From contig NZ_AYMQ01000046.1 in the NCBI RefSeq assembly GCF_000633355.1, positions 55,035 through 119,034 of the forward strand: a stretch of 64,000 nt of DNA. Reading direction: 5' to 3'. Position 1 is the stretch's first letter; each line of letters starts with the position of its first letter. The position numbers were made by a program, and so were the translations under genes. The notes below the pieces were generated by a model. It was not told the DNA's origin. It searched no databases and worked only from the letters and a program-made list of their open reading frames with translations. Shown here one piece after another: positions 1 through 10,101 of the stretch. This DNA is from Serratia sp. H1w (GTDB taxonomy: Bacteria; Pseudomonadota; Gammaproteobacteria; Enterobacterales; Enterobacteriaceae).

Positions 1-8
1 TAGCCTGA

Positions 9-44
9 TTTTTTGTCGGCCGATAAAATTCGGCCAACAAAAAA
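9..44. terminator. Bidirectional hairpin at the window edge
   Basis: Two 15-nt arms (9-23 and 30-44) pair with a single G-U type mismatch around a 6-nt loop. A run of six T begins one arm and six A ends the other, so the hairpin could terminate transcription from either side. It probably closes the gene to the left of the window, which by E. coli synteny would be ampG; that gene is not visible here. Confidence 0.6.
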
Positions 45-452
45 GCATCAGAAAAACGAATTTATTTCGTTAAAAATTTAATATTTCCGCTCAAGTTATT
101 TTTTTACCCGAGTAAAACACTCGGAAATAGAATTTAATTCACCTCTATAAAACAAAAATTTTACATTAAATAAACCTTTTTGCGCCTATTCACTGGTCGC
201 CAGCGCCGACGGGATATCCTGAGATACCCTTGCTTTTCCAACACATAGCACCCTCACGGAACGATTCAGCTCGCCAACACGTTGTTGCCATTAGTAAATT
301 GTCACCTAACGTTACATGTGTGACCCCCTTAACAGAAAGTGTCAACAAGCCGCTGACACTCTCTTAAGTATGTTTACAGTACTGCAACCTTCCCGTAAAA
401 TGCCCGCACACATGAAACGACAATATAGAGCCTTGGTAATTGGGGTCGTTAG
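45..452 (+). promoter_or_regulatory. cyo upstream region with promoter and inverted repeat
   Basis: No gene is visible in this 408-bp AT-rich stretch. A good sigma-70 promoter lies at 373-401: TTTACA (373-378), a 17-bp spacer and TAAAAT (396-401), giving a leader of about 45 nt before cyoA. Just upstream is a 7-bp inverted repeat, AGTGTCA (338-344) and TGACACT (354-360) with a 9-bp spacer, well placed for a regulator. In E. coli the cyo promoter is controlled by ArcA and other regulators; I found no convincing ArcA box, so the factor that might bind the repeat is unknown. Confidence 0.6.
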
Positions 453-1406
453 ATGAGACTTAAGAAATACAATAAAAGTATTGGGATGTTGTCCTTAATT
501 GTCGCCACCGTAATGCTAAGCGGTTGCGATATGGTTTTGATGGATCCCAAAGGAGCAATAGGTGTTGAGCAGCGAAGACTGATCCTCACAGCAATCGGCT
601 TGATGCTGATTGTCGTGGTGCCAGTGATCTTCATGGCGTTCACGTTTGCCTGGAAGTACCGTGCTTCCAACAAAGCCGCCAAGTACAGTCCGAACTGGTC
701 ACACTCCAACAAGATTGAAGCGGTCGTCTGGACCATTCCAATCATTATCATCGCCATCCTTGGCACCATAACCTGGAAAACGACCCACGCGCTGGATCCA
801 TTCAAGCCAATTGTCACCGACAAAAAGCCAATGACCATCGAAGTGGTATCGTTAGACTGGAAATGGCTGTTCATCTATCCAGAGCAAGGTATCGCGACCG
901 TTAATGAGCTGGCTTTCCCGAAAGATGTTCCAGTCGAATTTAAAGTCACCTCTAACTCGGTAATGAACTCGTTCTTTATTCCTCAGTTAGGTGGGCAGAT
1001 TTATGCGATGGCCGGGATGCAGACCAAACTGCACCTGATCGGCAACGAAGCAGGCAAATACGACGGTATTTCCAGCAGCTTCAGTGGCCGCGGGTTCTCC
1101 GGCATGAAATTCACCGCCATTGTCACCCCGACCGAAGGCGACTTCGATCAGTGGGTAGCCAAGGTGAAAGAATCGTCTAATACCCTTAACGCCACCAGCG
1201 ATTTTAACAAACTGGCAGAGCCGAGTGAAAACAACCCGGTCGAGTACTTCTCCAGTGTCAAACCGAATTTGTTCAAAGAGACTATTGGCAAATTCATGGG
1301 TGATATGCACATGCACAAAGGCGCAGAAGCTTCCGCGCACCAGGGCATGGACATGAGCCAGGGTATGGACATGAGTGAACATGCTCACGCCGGAGCCGAG
1401 GAATAA
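453..1406 (+). CDS. cyoA: Cytochrome bo3 ubiquinol oxidase subunit II
   Basis: Subunit II of the haem-copper quinol oxidase that oxidises ubiquinol and reduces oxygen at the inner membrane. The 317-aa product starts with a lipoprotein signal whose lipobox ends at Cys25 (MLSGC), followed by two membrane helices and a periplasmic cupredoxin-fold domain. As expected for quinol oxidases, it lacks the CuA ligand cluster of cytochrome c oxidases. The C-terminal tail is rich in Met and His, as in E. coli CyoA. It is the first gene of cyoABCDE and lies 45 nt downstream of the predicted transcription start. Confidence 0.97.
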   Translation: MRLKKYNKSIGMLSLIVATVMLSGCDMVLMDPKGAIGVEQRRLILTAIGLMLIVVVPVIFMAFTFAWKYRASNKAAKYSPNWSHSNKIEAVVWTIPIIIIAILGTITWKTTHALDPFKPIVTDKKPMTIEVVSLDWKWLFIYPEQGIATVNELAFPKDVPVEFKVTSNSVMNSFFIPQLGGQIYAMAGMQTKLHLIGNEAGKYDGISSSFSGRGFSGMKFTAIVTPTEGDFDQWVAKVKESSNTLNATSDFNKLAEPSENNPVEYFSSVKPNLFKETIGKFMGDMHMHKGAEASAHQGMDMSQGMDMSEHAHAGAEE

Positions 1407-1410
1407 TCTG

Positions 1411-3402
1411 ATGTTGGGAAAATTAACACTTGATGCGGTTCCGTTGCATGAACCGATCATCATGGTCACCGTTGCTGCAATTATCGTTGGCGGGCTGGCA
1501 CTGCTGGCGCTGATCACGTATTTCGGCAAATGGAAGTGGCTGTGGAGCGAATGGCTGACTTCGGTCGACCATAAAAAAATCGGTATCATGTACATCATCG
1601 TGGCTATGGTTATGCTGCTGCGTGGTTTTGCTGATGCCATCATGATGCGTAGCCAGCAGGCGCTCGCGTCTGCCGGTGAGGCCGGATTCCTGCCGCCGCA
1701 CCACTACGACCAGATCTTTACCGCACACGGCGTGATCATGATCTTCTTCATGGCAATGCCTTTCGTGGTAGGTCTGATGAACGTGGTAGTACCGCTGCAA
1801 ATCGGTGCGCGCGACGTCGCCTTCCCGTTCCTGAACTCCCTGAGCTTCTGGTTCTTCGTGGTCGGCGTGGTATTGATCAACATCTCGCTGGGTGTCGGTG
1901 AATTCGCACAGACCGGCTGGTTGGCGTATCCACCGCTATCGGGTAAGGAATACAGCCCGGGTGTCGGGGTCGATTACTGGATCTGGAGTCTGCAGATTTC
2001 CGGTCTGGGTACCCTGTTGACCGGTGTGAACTTCTTCGCCACCATTCTGAAGATGCGTGCTCCTGGCATGCCGATGATGAAGATGCCAGTATTTACCTGG
2101 GCAGCGCTGTGTACCAACGTGCTGATCATCGTCTCCTTCCCAATTCTGACCGTCACCGTCGCGTTGCTGACCCTGGATCGCTATCTGGGCACCCATTTCT
2201 TTACCAATGATATGGGCGGCAACATGATGATGTACATCAACCTGATTTGGGCCTGGGGTCACCCAGAGGTGTATATCCTGGTTCTGCCAGTGTTTGGGGT
2301 GTTCTCTGAAGTCACCGCCACCTTCTCGAAGAAACGTCTGTTCGGCTATACCTCACTGGTATGGGCAACCATTGCGATCACCGTCCTGTCGTTTATCGTT
2401 TGGCTGCACCACTTCTTTACCATGGGGTCAGGCGCTAACGTCAACGCCTTCTTCGGTATCGCCACCATGATCATTTCCATCCCGACCGGGGTGAAAATCT
2501 TCAACTGGCTGTTCACCATGTACCAGGGCCGTATTCAGCTTAACTCCGCAATGCTGTGGACCGTGGGCTTCATCATCACCTTCTCCATCGGTGGGATGAC
2601 CGGCGTGCTGCTGGCGGTACCGGGTGCCAACTTCGTGCTGCACAACAGCCTGTTCCTGATTGCCCACTTCCATAACGTGATTATCGGTGGTGTGGTGTTC
2701 GGTTGCTTCGCTGGCCTGACCTACTGGTTCCCTAAATCCTTCGGCTTCCGCCTGAATGAGACCTGGGGTATCCGTGCGTTCTGGTTCTGGATCATTGGTT
2801 TCTTCGTTGCCTTTATGCCGCTGTACGCATTGGGCTTCATGGGGATGACTCGCCGTATCAGCCAGAATATCAACCCTGAGTTCCACCCACTGCTGCTGGT
2901 TGCGGCTGGTGGTGCAGCTCTGATTGCCTGCGGTATCCTGTGCCAGGTGATTCAGGTTTACGTCAGTGTCCGTGACCGCGAGCAAAACCGAGATCTGACC
3001 GGTGACCCATGGGGTGCACGTACGCTGGAGTGGTCAACGTCTTCACCACCTCCGTTCTATAACTTCGCCGTAGTACCAGAAATTCACGACCGTGATGCCT
3101 TCTGGGACATGAAAGAAAAAGGCGAAGCTTATAAGAAACCCGCGAAGTACGAGCCGATTCATATGCCGAAGAATACCGGCGCCGGTGTGATTATTGCTGG
3201 CTTCAGCCTGGTATTTGGTTTCGCGATGATCTGGGATATCTGGTGGATGGCGATCGCTGGCTTTGCTGGCATGATCGTGACCTGGATCGTCAAGAGCTTC
3301 GATGAAGATGTTGATTACTATGTGCAGGTTGATGAGATCGAGCGCATTGAAAACCAACACTATGAACAAATCAGCAAAGCAGGCGTGAAACATGTCAACT
3401 GA
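1411..3402 (+). CDS. cyoB: Cytochrome bo3 ubiquinol oxidase subunit I
   Basis: Catalytic proton-pumping subunit carrying haem b, haem o3 and CuB. The start at 1411 gives 663 aa, the E. coli length; an upstream in-frame ATG at 1375 lies inside cyoA and is rejected. Visible ligands include His106 and the WGHPEVY motif with His284 and its cross-linked Tyr. A His-His pair (WLHHFF) and the AHFHN motif supply the remaining CuB and haem ligands. There are about 15 membrane helices. The 3' end overlaps cyoC by 11 nt, so translation is probably coupled. Confidence 0.97.
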   Translation: MLGKLTLDAVPLHEPIIMVTVAAIIVGGLALLALITYFGKWKWLWSEWLTSVDHKKIGIMYIIVAMVMLLRGFADAIMMRSQQALASAGEAGFLPPHHYDQIFTAHGVIMIFFMAMPFVVGLMNVVVPLQIGARDVAFPFLNSLSFWFFVVGVVLINISLGVGEFAQTGWLAYPPLSGKEYSPGVGVDYWIWSLQISGLGTLLTGVNFFATILKMRAPGMPMMKMPVFTWAALCTNVLIIVSFPILTVTVALLTLDRYLGTHFFTNDMGGNMMMYINLIWAWGHPEVYILVLPVFGVFSEVTATFSKKRLFGYTSLVWATIAITVLSFIVWLHHFFTMGSGANVNAFFGIATMIISIPTGVKIFNWLFTMYQGRIQLNSAMLWTVGFIITFSIGGMTGVLLAVPGANFVLHNSLFLIAHFHNVIIGGVVFGCFAGLTYWFPKSFGFRLNETWGIRAFWFWIIGFFVAFMPLYALGFMGMTRRISQNINPEFHPLLLVAAGGAALIACGILCQVIQVYVSVRDREQNRDLTGDPWGARTLEWSTSSPPPFYNFAVVPEIHDRDAFWDMKEKGEAYKKPAKYEPIHMPKNTGAGVIIAGFSLVFGFAMIWDIWWMAIAGFAGMIVTWIVKSFDEDVDYYVQVDEIERIENQHYEQISKAGVKHVN

Positions 3403-4006
3403 TACTCTGACCAACCATAGCGCAGCCCATGCCGAGCATGGGCACCACGACGCAGGAGAAACCAAGGTCTTCGGATTCTGGATCTACCTGATGAGTGACT
3501 GTATTTTGTTTGCGAGCTTGTTCGCAACTTATGCAGTACTGGTAAATGGGACCGCTGGCGGTCCCGCTGGGAAAGATATCTTCGACCTGAATTTTGTTCT
3601 GGTCGAAACTTTCCTGCTGCTGTTCAGCTCCATCACCTACGGTATGGCGATGATCGGCATGAACAAAGGCAATGTCAGCAGCGTTAACAAATGGCTGTTC
3701 CTGACCTTCCTGTTCGGCGTCGGCTTCGTGGCGATGGAAATCTATGAATTCCATCACCTGATCGCCGAAGGTTACGGCCCAGACCGCAGTGCGTTCCTCT
3801 CCAGTTTCTTTGCGCTGGTCGGTACTCACGGTCTGCACGTGACCACCGGTCTGATCTGGATCATCATCATGATGGTACAGGTGAGCAAGCGTGGCCTGAA
3901 CCCAACCAATAAAACCCGTCTGATGTGTCTGAGCCTGTTCTGGCACTTCCTGGACGTGGTCTGGATCTGCGTATTTACCGTTGTCTACCTGCTGGGGGTA
4001 ATGTAA
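3392..4006 (+). CDS. cyoC: Cytochrome bo3 ubiquinol oxidase subunit III
   Basis: Small integral subunit of the bo3 oxidase, 204 aa, with five predicted membrane helices after a His-rich N-terminus of about 25 residues. It belongs to the haem-copper oxidase subunit III family and is thought to stabilise the complex rather than bind redox centres. The start codon lies inside the end of cyoB, and the TAA stop shares its last base with the cyoD ATG (4006), the tight packing expected for a coupled complex. Confidence 0.96.
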   Translation: MSTDTLTNHSAAHAEHGHHDAGETKVFGFWIYLMSDCILFASLFATYAVLVNGTAGGPAGKDIFDLNFVLVETFLLLFSSITYGMAMIGMNKGNVSSVNKWLFLTFLFGVGFVAMEIYEFHHLIAEGYGPDRSAFLSSFFALVGTHGLHVTTGLIWIIIMMVQVSKRGLNPTNKTRLMCLSLFWHFLDVVWICVFTVVYLLGVM

Positions 4007-4344
4007 TGAGCCATTCATCCCATGATACCTCTCACGGCGGCGCAAGCCACGGTAGCGTGAAGTCCTATCTGACCGGCTTTATCCTGTCCGTCATCCTGAC
4101 GGTAATTCCATTTGCGATGGTGATGAGCGGCAGCGCCTCTCACTCCACTATCCTGGCGGTTGTGGTCGGCATGGCAGTTATCCAGGTGATCGTTCACCTG
4201 GTTTACTTCCTGCATATGAACACCTCATCGGAAGAGCGCTGGAACCTGGTGGCATTGCTGTTCACCGCTATGATCATCGGTATCGTTGTTGTGGGTTCAC
4301 TCTGGATTATGTACAACCTCAACATCAATATGATGGTCGATTAA
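4006..4344 (+). CDS. cyoD: Cytochrome bo3 ubiquinol oxidase subunit IV
   Basis: The 112-aa subunit IV (family COX4_pro) has a His/Ser-rich N-terminus and three membrane helices. In E. coli it assists assembly and CuB binding in subunit I. The start at 4006 overlaps the cyoC stop by one base; a longer in-frame reading from 3925 would lie within cyoC and has no family support. Confidence 0.95.
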   Translation: MSHSSHDTSHGGASHGSVKSYLTGFILSVILTVIPFAMVMSGSASHSTILAVVVGMAVIQVIVHLVYFLHMNTSSEERWNLVALLFTAMIIGIVVVGSLWIMYNLNINMMVD

Positions 4345-4358
4345 GAGCAGAGCTGGAC

Positions 4359-5252
4359 GTGATGATTAAGCAATACCTGCAAGTAACTAAACCAGGAATT
4401 ATTTTCGGTAATTTAATTTCTGTCGTCGGGGGATTCCTGCTCGCTTCCAAAGGGAGCATCGACTATCCCCTGTTTCTCGCCACCCTGCTGGGAGTCTCGT
4501 TGGTGGTTGCCTCGGGCTGTGTATTTAACAACTACATTGACCGCGACATCGACAAGAAAATGGAGAGAACGAAGAACCGGGTGCTGGTAAAAGGCCTGAT
4601 CGCGCCGAGTGTGAGCCTGGTTTACGCTACCTTGCTGGGTATTGCTGGTTTTGCACTGCTGTATATCGCAGCCAACCCGCTGGCCATGTGGCTGGCGGTG
4701 ATGGGCTTCGTGGTTTATGTCGGGGTTTATAGCCTGTACATGAAACGCCACTCGGTATACGGCACGCTGATCGGCAGCCTGTCGGGTGCCGCGCCGCCAG
4801 TGATTGGCTATTGCGCGGTGACCAACGAGTTTGATGCTGGTGCATTGATCCTGCTGGCTATCTTCAGCCTGTGGCAGATGCCGCATTCCTATGCGATTGC
4901 CATCTTCCGCTTTAAAGATTACCAGGCGGCCAATATTCCGGTACTGCCGGTGGTGAAAGGCATTTCCGTGGCCAAAAACCACATCACGCTCTACATCCTG
5001 GCGTTTATGATTGCCACGCTGATGTTGACCCTGGGTGGTTATGCTGGCTACAAATACCTGATCGTCGCAGCGGCGGTGAGCGTTTGGTGGCTGGGCATGG
5101 CGTTACGCGGCTACAAAGCGGAGAATGACAGCGTCTGGGCGCGCAAACTGTTTGTGTTCTCAATCGTCGCCATTACTTCACTCAGCGTAATGATGTCTAT
5201 CGATTTCAGCGCCAGTGCTACACCAGAAACCCTGTTAACCTACGCTTGGTAA
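4359..5252 (+). CDS. cyoE: Protohaem IX farnesyltransferase (haem O synthase)
   Basis: UbiA-family membrane prenyltransferase that adds a farnesyl group to haem B, making the haem O used by CyoB. It has 297 aa and is nearly identical to E. coli CyoE through its core. The Asp-rich motif [12 protein letters not shown] (about residues 55-66) binds the prenyl diphosphate with Mg2+. Translation could begin at GTG 4359 or ATG 4362; both agree with the Met-Met start of the E. coli protein. It is the last gene of the operon and is followed by a strong terminator. Confidence 0.96.
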   Translation: MMIKQYLQVTKPGIIFGNLISVVGGFLLASKGSIDYPLFLATLLGVSLVVASGCVFNNYIDRDIDKKMERTKNRVLVKGLIAPSVSLVYATLLGIAGFALLYIAANPLAMWLAVMGFVVYVGVYSLYMKRHSVYGTLIGSLSGAAPPVIGYCAVTNEFDAGALILLAIFSLWQMPHSYAIAIFRFKDYQAANIPVLPVVKGISVAKNHITLYILAFMIATLMLTLGGYAGYKYLIVAAAVSVWWLGMALRGYKAENDSVWARKLFVFSIVAITSLSVMMSIDFSASATPETLLTYAW

Positions 5253-5268
5253 ACTGCGGTTATCTGCG

Positions 5269-5297
5269 AATGGGCCGCCTAGCGGCCCATTTTATTT
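5269..5297 (+). terminator. cyo operon terminator
   Basis: A perfect 10-bp stem, AATGGGCCGC (5269-5278) with GCGGCCCATT (5282-5291), has a 3-nt loop and is followed by a T-rich tract. It lies 16 nt after the cyoE stop and is a typical rho-independent terminator. Confidence 0.85.
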
Positions 5298-5395
5298 TGT
5301 TGCGCAGAAAATCACGCCAACTGTAATATCTGTTAAACAACATTCGATTTACCCCCCCCTGCCCTACACACTAGAATGACGCAGCTTTGCCGAGG

Positions 5396-5439
5396 CTATT
5401 CCAACTGGCTAAGTCCCCCCGCTTAACCCGTTGGAATAG
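5396..5439 (+). promoter_or_regulatory. Inverted repeat in the yajR leader
   Basis: A perfect 10-bp inverted repeat, CTATTCCAAC (5396-5405) and GTTGGAATAG (5430-5439), encloses 24 nt that contain a run of six C. It ends 17 nt before the yajR ATG. It could be an operator or an RNA hairpin that affects translation; there is no U-tract after it, so it is not an ordinary terminator. Confidence 0.4.
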
Positions 5440-5456
5440 GTTCTATCGAGGTCTAC

Positions 5457-6821
5457 ATGAACGACAATATTATGACTCCCCAAGAACGTCGCGCGACCTG
5501 GGGCTTGGGTACCGTTTTCTCTCTGCGCATGCTCGGCATGTTTATGGTATTACCGGTACTGACCACCTATGGCATGGCGCTACACGGTGCCAGTGAGGCG
5601 CTGATTGGCCTGGCTATCGGTATTTATGGCCTGGCGCAGGCGGTATTCCAGATCCCCTTCGGCCTGATCTCCGATCGCGTTGGCCGTAAGCCGCTGATCG
5701 TCGGTGGGCTGTTAATCTTCGCCCTGGGCAGCGTGATCGCAGCCTTGAGCGACTCGATCTGGGGCATCATCCTTGGCCGGGCGTTGCAGGGATCCGGAGC
5801 CATCGCCGCTGCGGTCATGGCACTACTGTCGGATTTAACCCGCGAACAGAACCGTACCAAGGCAATGGCGTTTATCGGCGTCAGCTTCGGCATCACCTTT
5901 GCTATCGCCATGGTGGTGGGGCCCATTGTCACTCATGCCTTCGGCCTGCATGCGCTGTTCTGGATGATTGCCGTGCTGTCACTCGCCGGTATCGCCATCA
6001 CTTTGCTGGTCGTCCCTTCCGCCGACCAACACGTACTGAACCGCGAATCGAGTATCGTACGGGGCAGTTTCAGCAAGGTGCTGAGCAATTCGCGGCTGTT
6101 GAAACTCAACTTTGGCATCCTGTGTCTGCATGTCTTGCTGATGTCCAGCTTCGTCGCCCTGCCGCTGGCAATGGAAAAAGCCGGGTTAGCCGCGGCGGAT
6201 CACTGGAAAGTCTATCTGGTCACCATGCTGGTGTCCTTCGTTGCCGTGGTACCGTTCATCATTTATGCGGAAAAATACCGCCGCATGAAGCAGGTCTTTA
6301 TGGGCTGCGTAGCCGTACTGTTTTGCGCCGAGGTGGTACTGTGGTTCTCTGGCCTGCATCTGTGGGGCATCATTGCCGGGGTTCAGCTGTTCTTTATGGC
6401 GTTTAACGTCATGGAAGCCATTCTGCCCTCGCTGATCAGCAAGGAGTCACCTGCGGGTTATAAAGGCACCGCTATGGGTGTTTATTCCACCAGCCAGTTT
6501 ATTGGCGTGGCTATCGGCGGTAGTGTAGGCGGTTGGTTGTATGGGCTACAGGGGGCAGGATTGGTGTTTATCGCCGGTGCCGTGCTTGCCGCAATCTGGT
6601 TTGTTGTCAGCAGCACCATGAAAGAGCCGCCTTACGTCAGCAGCCTGCGGATTACCTTGTCTGAACTGGCGGTAAAAGATTCGGCATTGCAAAGCCGTTT
6701 GCTGGCTCAGCCGGGTGTTGCAGAAGCGATTGTGGTGCCCGAGGAACGCAGCGCCTACGTGAAGGTGGATACCAAACAGACCAATCGCGGTGAGCTGGAA
6801 GCCCTGATCGCCGCGCTATAA
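5457..6821 (+). CDS. yajR: MFS transporter YajR
   Basis: Major facilitator superfamily transporter, probably a proton-driven drug-type exporter with unknown substrate. The 454-aa product has 12 predicted helices and the conserved motif DRVGRKPL after helix 2 (about residues 71-78). The last 65 or so residues form the small soluble YAM domain typical of YajR (ferredoxin-like fold). Similarity to E. coli YajR runs end to end. The ATG at 5457 follows a weak purine-rich site. The gene converges on yajQ with a repeat element between them. Confidence 0.93.
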   Translation: MNDNIMTPQERRATWGLGTVFSLRMLGMFMVLPVLTTYGMALHGASEALIGLAIGIYGLAQAVFQIPFGLISDRVGRKPLIVGGLLIFALGSVIAALSDSIWGIILGRALQGSGAIAAAVMALLSDLTREQNRTKAMAFIGVSFGITFAIAMVVGPIVTHAFGLHALFWMIAVLSLAGIAITLLVVPSADQHVLNRESSIVRGSFSKVLSNSRLLKLNFGILCLHVLLMSSFVALPLAMEKAGLAAADHWKVYLVTMLVSFVAVVPFIIYAEKYRRMKQVFMGCVAVLFCAEVVLWFSGLHLWGIIAGVQLFFMAFNVMEAILPSLISKESPAGYKGTAMGVYSTSQFIGVAIGGSVGGWLYGLQGAGLVFIAGAVLAAIWFVVSSTMKEPPYVSSLRITLSELAVKDSALQSRLLAQPGVAEAIVVPEERSAYVKVDTKQTNRGELEALIAAL

Positions 6822-6846
6822 GGGTTTGGCTTTATCGTCTGATGTT

Positions 6847-6971
6847 CCCCCTCACCCCAACCCTCTCCCCAAAAAGGAGAGGGGGCTGATACGGTGTTGA
6901 GGTTAAATACGGAATTAAACTTGTGGCACGGGCGGTCCCCTCTCCCTGTGGGAGAGGGTTAGGGTGAGGGG
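6847..6971. repeat. Composite CCCTCACCCC palindromic repeat, copy 1
   Basis: Two inverted copies of a unit (CCCCTCACCCCAACCCTCTC and its complement) flank about 60 bp of spacer between the convergent ends of yajR and yajQ. Similar units occur at 37293-37463 and 41237-41274. The arms would form a strong stem-loop in RNA, so the element may act as a bidirectional transcript end. Confidence 0.8.
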
Positions 6972-6980
6972 CTATAAAAC

Positions 6981-7472
6981 TTAATCGCGGAAGTTTTTAA
7001 ACTGGAACGGCTGCCCCAGATCGGCACCGCGGATCAGTGCCATCACGCCTTGCAGATCGTCGCGTGCCTTACCGGTAACGCGGATTTCATCACCCTGGAT
7101 CTGCGCCTGAACCTTCAACTTGCTGTCTTTGATCAGCTTGACGATTTTCTTCGCCACTGAGCTTTCGATCCCTTTTTTGAGCTTGGCATCTACACTGTAG
7201 GTTTTCCCACTGTGGGTCAGCTCTTCCGGGATCTCCAGAGCGCCGCCGTCAATGCTGCGCTTCATCAGTTTTTCACGCAGGATATCCAGCAGTTGCTGCA
7301 CCTGGAAGTCAGACTCGCTGGCGACCTTAATGCTTTCGTCTTTCTCGTTCAGCTCAAAACTGGCCGGGACGTTACGGAAATCCCAACGGGTACTGAGATC
7401 GCGGGTGGCATTCTCAACGGCGTTACGAACTTCCTGCATATCAATTTCGGAAACGATGTCGAAAGATGGCAT
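6981..7472 (-). CDS. yajQ: YajQ family nucleotide-binding protein
   Basis: Small soluble protein of the YajQ/DUF520 family, which binds nucleotides and, in some species, cyclic di-GMP. The start [10 protein letters not shown] at 7472 gives 163 aa, equal to E. coli YajQ; it follows a GGAGGAAGAG site. An upstream in-frame start at 7547 would add 25 residues with no family support. It has two tandem ferredoxin-like halves and ends in [10 protein letters not shown], the conserved family C-terminus. Its exact role in the cell is not settled. Confidence 0.93.
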   Translation of the reverse strand: MPSFDIVSEIDMQEVRNAVENATRDLSTRWDFRNVPASFELNEKDESIKVASESDFQVQQLLDILREKLMKRSIDGGALEIPEELTHSGKTYSVDAKLKKGIESSVAKKIVKLIKDSKLKVQAQIQGDEIRVTGKARDDLQGVMALIRGADLGQPFQFKNFRD

Positions 7473-7642
7473 ACTTCTCTTCCTCCTGAATGGGTGCTCT
7501 ATGATTTTCGATGCCGTGCATAATACCCGCTTTGCGCTGTCAGGCAAAATTCAGATATGCGCTTGAACAACACGCTTAACCATAGAAAAGCCTATAATCA
7601 AAAGGATCCATCAGTGGTCTTACCGGACACCAGGGAGATAAA

Positions 7643-8554
7643 ATGAAAATAACCATTCTTGGTTGCGGTGCACTCGGACAACTGTGGCTTGCCAAGCTGT
7701 ATCAGCAGGGCCACGATGTACAGGGATGGTTACGGGTGCCCCAGCCATTTTGTGCGGTCAACGTCATTGAACCCGATGGCACATCATTTAACCGTAATTT
7801 GCCCACCAACGATCCCGAGCACCTGCGGCACAGTGAACTGCTGCTGGTCACGCTGAAAGCGTGGCAGGTTTCCGGCGCAGTGACGGCATTGTTGCCTAAA
7901 TTGAACCCTCGCTGTGCCATTTTACTGTTACATAACGGCATAGGAACGCAAGAAGAGCTGCCGCCGCACAGCCAGCCGGTGCTACAGGGCATCACCACGC
8001 ATGCTGCACGCCATGATGGTAACACCATTGTGCACGTCGCCAACGGCACTACCCATATCGGCCCAACAACCCAGCAGGCCACCCATCTCAGCCATCTGGC
8101 AGAGATACTGCATCAGGCCCTGCCGGACGTTGCCTGGCATAACAATATCGCTTCAGCCAGTTGGCGCAAGTTGGCGGTCAACTGTGTTATCAACCCGCTA
8201 ACGGCGATATATGACTGCCGTAATGGCGATCTGCAACGCTACCCAGAGCAAATAGAGCTTATCTGTAGTGAAGTGGCTAGCGTGATGGAGATGGAAGGTC
8301 ACCACACCTCCTGCGAAAGCCTGATGTTCTATGTGATGCAGGTGATCCAATCGACGGCGGACAATACTTCTTCAATGTTGCAGGATATCCGTGCCCAACG
8401 GCACACCGAGATCGACTACATTACCGGTTATTTACTGCGTCGCGGGCGTAGCCACGGCATCCCCCTGCCAGAAAATACCCGGCTGTTTGAAATTATTAAA
8501 CGCAAGGAAAATAGCTATGAGCGCAACGGCGTTGGTCTGCCTGGCACCTGGTAG
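7643..8554 (+). CDS. panE: 2-dehydropantoate 2-reductase
   Basis: NADPH-dependent ketopantoate reductase that makes pantoate for pantothenate and coenzyme A. The 303-aa product opens with the Rossmann motif GCGALGQLW (residues 7-15). The conserved [13 protein letters not shown] segment carries the catalytic Lys, and a Glu comes later in the C-terminal helical domain. The gene overlaps yajL by 38 nt, the panE-yajL pair also seen in E. coli, and is preceded by a GGGAG ribosome site. Confidence 0.95.
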   Translation: MKITILGCGALGQLWLAKLYQQGHDVQGWLRVPQPFCAVNVIEPDGTSFNRNLPTNDPEHLRHSELLLVTLKAWQVSGAVTALLPKLNPRCAILLLHNGIGTQEELPPHSQPVLQGITTHAARHDGNTIVHVANGTTHIGPTTQQATHLSHLAEILHQALPDVAWHNNIASASWRKLAVNCVINPLTAIYDCRNGDLQRYPEQIELICSEVASVMEMEGHHTSCESLMFYVMQVIQSTADNTSSMLQDIRAQRHTEIDYITGYLLRRGRSHGIPLPENTRLFEIIKRKENSYERNGVGLPGTW

Positions 8555-9107
8555 TGAAGAAACCGAAGCAGTTACTGCCATCGATCTGCTGGTTCGTGCC
8601 GGAGTCAAAGTCACGACCGCCAGCGTAGCCAGTGACGGCGATTTGACCATTGTCTGCTCTCGTGGCGTCAAGCTGCTGGCAGACGCCCCCCTGGTGGCAA
8701 TTGTTGACGAGCATTTTGACGCCATCGTCTTACCGGGCGGTATCAAGGGCGCAGAGTGCTTTCGCGATAGCCCGCTACTGGTAGAAAAAGTCCGCCAGAT
8801 GCATCTGCAAGGTAACATTGTGGCCGCTATCTGTGCGGCACCGGCCCTGGTCTTACAGCATCACAAGCTGTTCCCGATCGGCAATATGACCGGCTTCCCC
8901 AGCCTGAAAGATCAGATCCCTGAAGGGCAGTGGATGGAAAGACGGGTGGTGTTCGATCCGCGCGTCAACCTGCTCACCAGTCAGGGGCCGGGCACCTCGA
9001 TGGAGTTTGCCCTGAAGCTGATCGATTTGCTGTTGGGTAAGGCCAAGGCGGCGGAGATAGCAGCACAACTGGTGCTCATCCCCGGCATGTACGACTTCCG
9101 CGACTGA
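8517..9107 (+). CDS. yajL: Protein/nucleotide deglycase-like chaperone YajL (DJ-1 family)
   Basis: DJ-1/PfpI superfamily protein linked to oxidative stress protection and, in E. coli, reported deglycase and chaperone activity. The start [15 protein letters not shown] at 8517 gives 196 aa and follows AAGGAA; a longer in-frame reading from 8391 lies entirely within panE. The nucleophile elbow AAICAAPA contains the reactive Cys106. The gene overlaps the end of panE, so expression is likely coupled. Older annotations call it thiJ, but a role in thiamine synthesis is not supported. Confidence 0.93.
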   Translation: MSATALVCLAPGSEETEAVTAIDLLVRAGVKVTTASVASDGDLTIVCSRGVKLLADAPLVAIVDEHFDAIVLPGGIKGAECFRDSPLLVEKVRQMHLQGNIVAAICAAPALVLQHHKLFPIGNMTGFPSLKDQIPEGQWMERRVVFDPRVNLLTSQGPGTSMEFALKLIDLLLGKAKAAEIAAQLVLIPGMYDFRD

Positions 9108-9116
9108 AACTGTATT

Positions 9117-9154
9117 GGCAGGCCAATTGGCCTGCCGAATAACACTGTTATTCG
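9117..9154. terminator. Twin overlapping hairpins between yajL and the DUF4198 gene
   Basis: A perfect 20-bp palindrome, GGCAGGCCAATTGGCCTGCC (9117-9136), overlaps a second inverted repeat, CGAATAAC (9136-9143) with GTTATTCG (9147-9154). They sit between two convergent genes; the second runs into the stop codon of the minus-strand gene. A role as a shared transcript end is inferred, although neither hairpin has a clear U-tract. Confidence 0.5.
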
Positions 9155-9939
9155 CTGATAGTGAAGGTCAGCGTTGACAGTAATACGGACTCATCACACT
9201 TCGCCTTATCCACATAAGGCAGTTTGTGTTCGGTCTCAACGACCCAATATCCCGCCTTCAACGGATAAACGTTAACTTTGCCCTTGCTGTCGGTCTGATT
9301 CAAAAAGGCTTTGGCATGGCTGTGGGTATGCCCGTGGTGCTCGTGTTGGTCACCAAAACCGGCAAACGTTGCCGTCACATCGGCATTCTTCAGAGGTTTG
9401 CCGTCATACAAGACCTGTATTGGCAGCGGCTGCCCTGGCTTGATGGTGGCCGGGTTGGCCAGGGGGATAATCTCCAGCTGTAACCCCTGCGGCTGGCTGA
9501 TGACCGCTGTCTCCGTCGCCCCATCAATATTCACTACGGTTTTGCCGAACATGGAGGCCCGCTCACAGTACAGCGCGTCGGGCATTTCCGTCCTGCTCTG
9601 CTGTTGCCATCCCGCTTTATTTTGCGACCAATAGGTAGGCTTATAGATAGCGATAGCGGCATAGCTGCCTTTGGCCAACGGTTTTTCCGTCACGAACTGG
9701 TAATTCTCTTTACCCGGCTTCAGCACCAGATCGCCACTTTTCCCAATTAGCTGTGCCGGCTCGAAAATGTGCCGGCGCTCTTCAGGGATCGTTTCTGCGG
9801 TTGGGAATTCATCGCCGTAACCAAGCTCAATCATGCTCTGCCCGCCCGTAGCGGGGAGTGCATTAACCCATAAAGAATGGGCCTGTAACGGGCTGATAAA
9901 CAACCAGGGTAGTATTAGCGCCAACGGTTTTAACTGCAT
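9148..9939 (-). CDS. DUF4198 (NikM-like) periplasmic metal-related protein
   Basis: The 263-aa product has a cleavable signal peptide ending near Ala-His at residues 20-21 and the N-terminal HSLWVNALP motif of DUF4198 proteins, a family related to the NikM nickel-uptake component. A His-rich loop (HEHHGHTHSH, about residues 197-206) looks metal-binding. Family members often act in nickel or other metal uptake, but the substrate here is unknown. The start at 9939 follows AGGAGC; the in-frame ATG at 9993 would add 18 residues before the signal. A Zur-like palindrome 23-43 nt upstream suggests zinc-responsive repression. No transporter gene is adjacent. Confidence 0.8.
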   Translation of the reverse strand: MQLKPLALILPWLFISPLQAHSLWVNALPATGGQSMIELGYGDEFPTAETIPEERRHIFEPAQLIGKSGDLVLKPGKENYQFVTEKPLAKGSYAAIAIYKPTYWSQNKAGWQQQSRTEMPDALYCERASMFGKTVVNIDGATETAVISQPQGLQLEIIPLANPATIKPGQPLPIQVLYDGKPLKNADVTATFAGFGDQHEHHGHTHSHAKAFLNQTDSKGKVNVYPLKAGYWVVETEHKLPYVDKAKCDESVLLSTLTFTISE

Positions 9940-9961
9940 AAACGTGCTCCTGCTGATTATT

Positions 9962-9982
9962 GATATGTTATAACGTAACAAT
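9962..9982 (-). promoter_or_regulatory. Zur-like operator of the DUF4198 gene
   Basis: The segment beginning GATATGTTATAACGTAACA resembles the gamma-proteobacterial Zur palindrome (GAAATGTTATA-N-TATAACATTTC). The left half matches at 10 of 11 positions and the right half is degenerate. It overlaps the likely promoter, ending 23 nt upstream of the start codon. Zinc control is inferred from this match and from the His-rich product. Confidence 0.5.
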
Positions 9983-10101
9983 AAATAAACCAAAGTAAGC
10001 CGTTATGTCAAAGTTATTCGCAGGGAAAGGGTAAAAAGAGGAGCAAACAGGAGGTAAGGATAGCAACGCCACAGCAGCGGCATTGCTACCCTTAAAGCAG
10101 A

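Noticed and set aside
3395..4045. Minus-strand frame of 216 codons opposite cyoC
   Set aside because: cyoC and cyoD occupy the region with clear homology; the product is polar, Gln/His-rich and typical of an antisense shadow.
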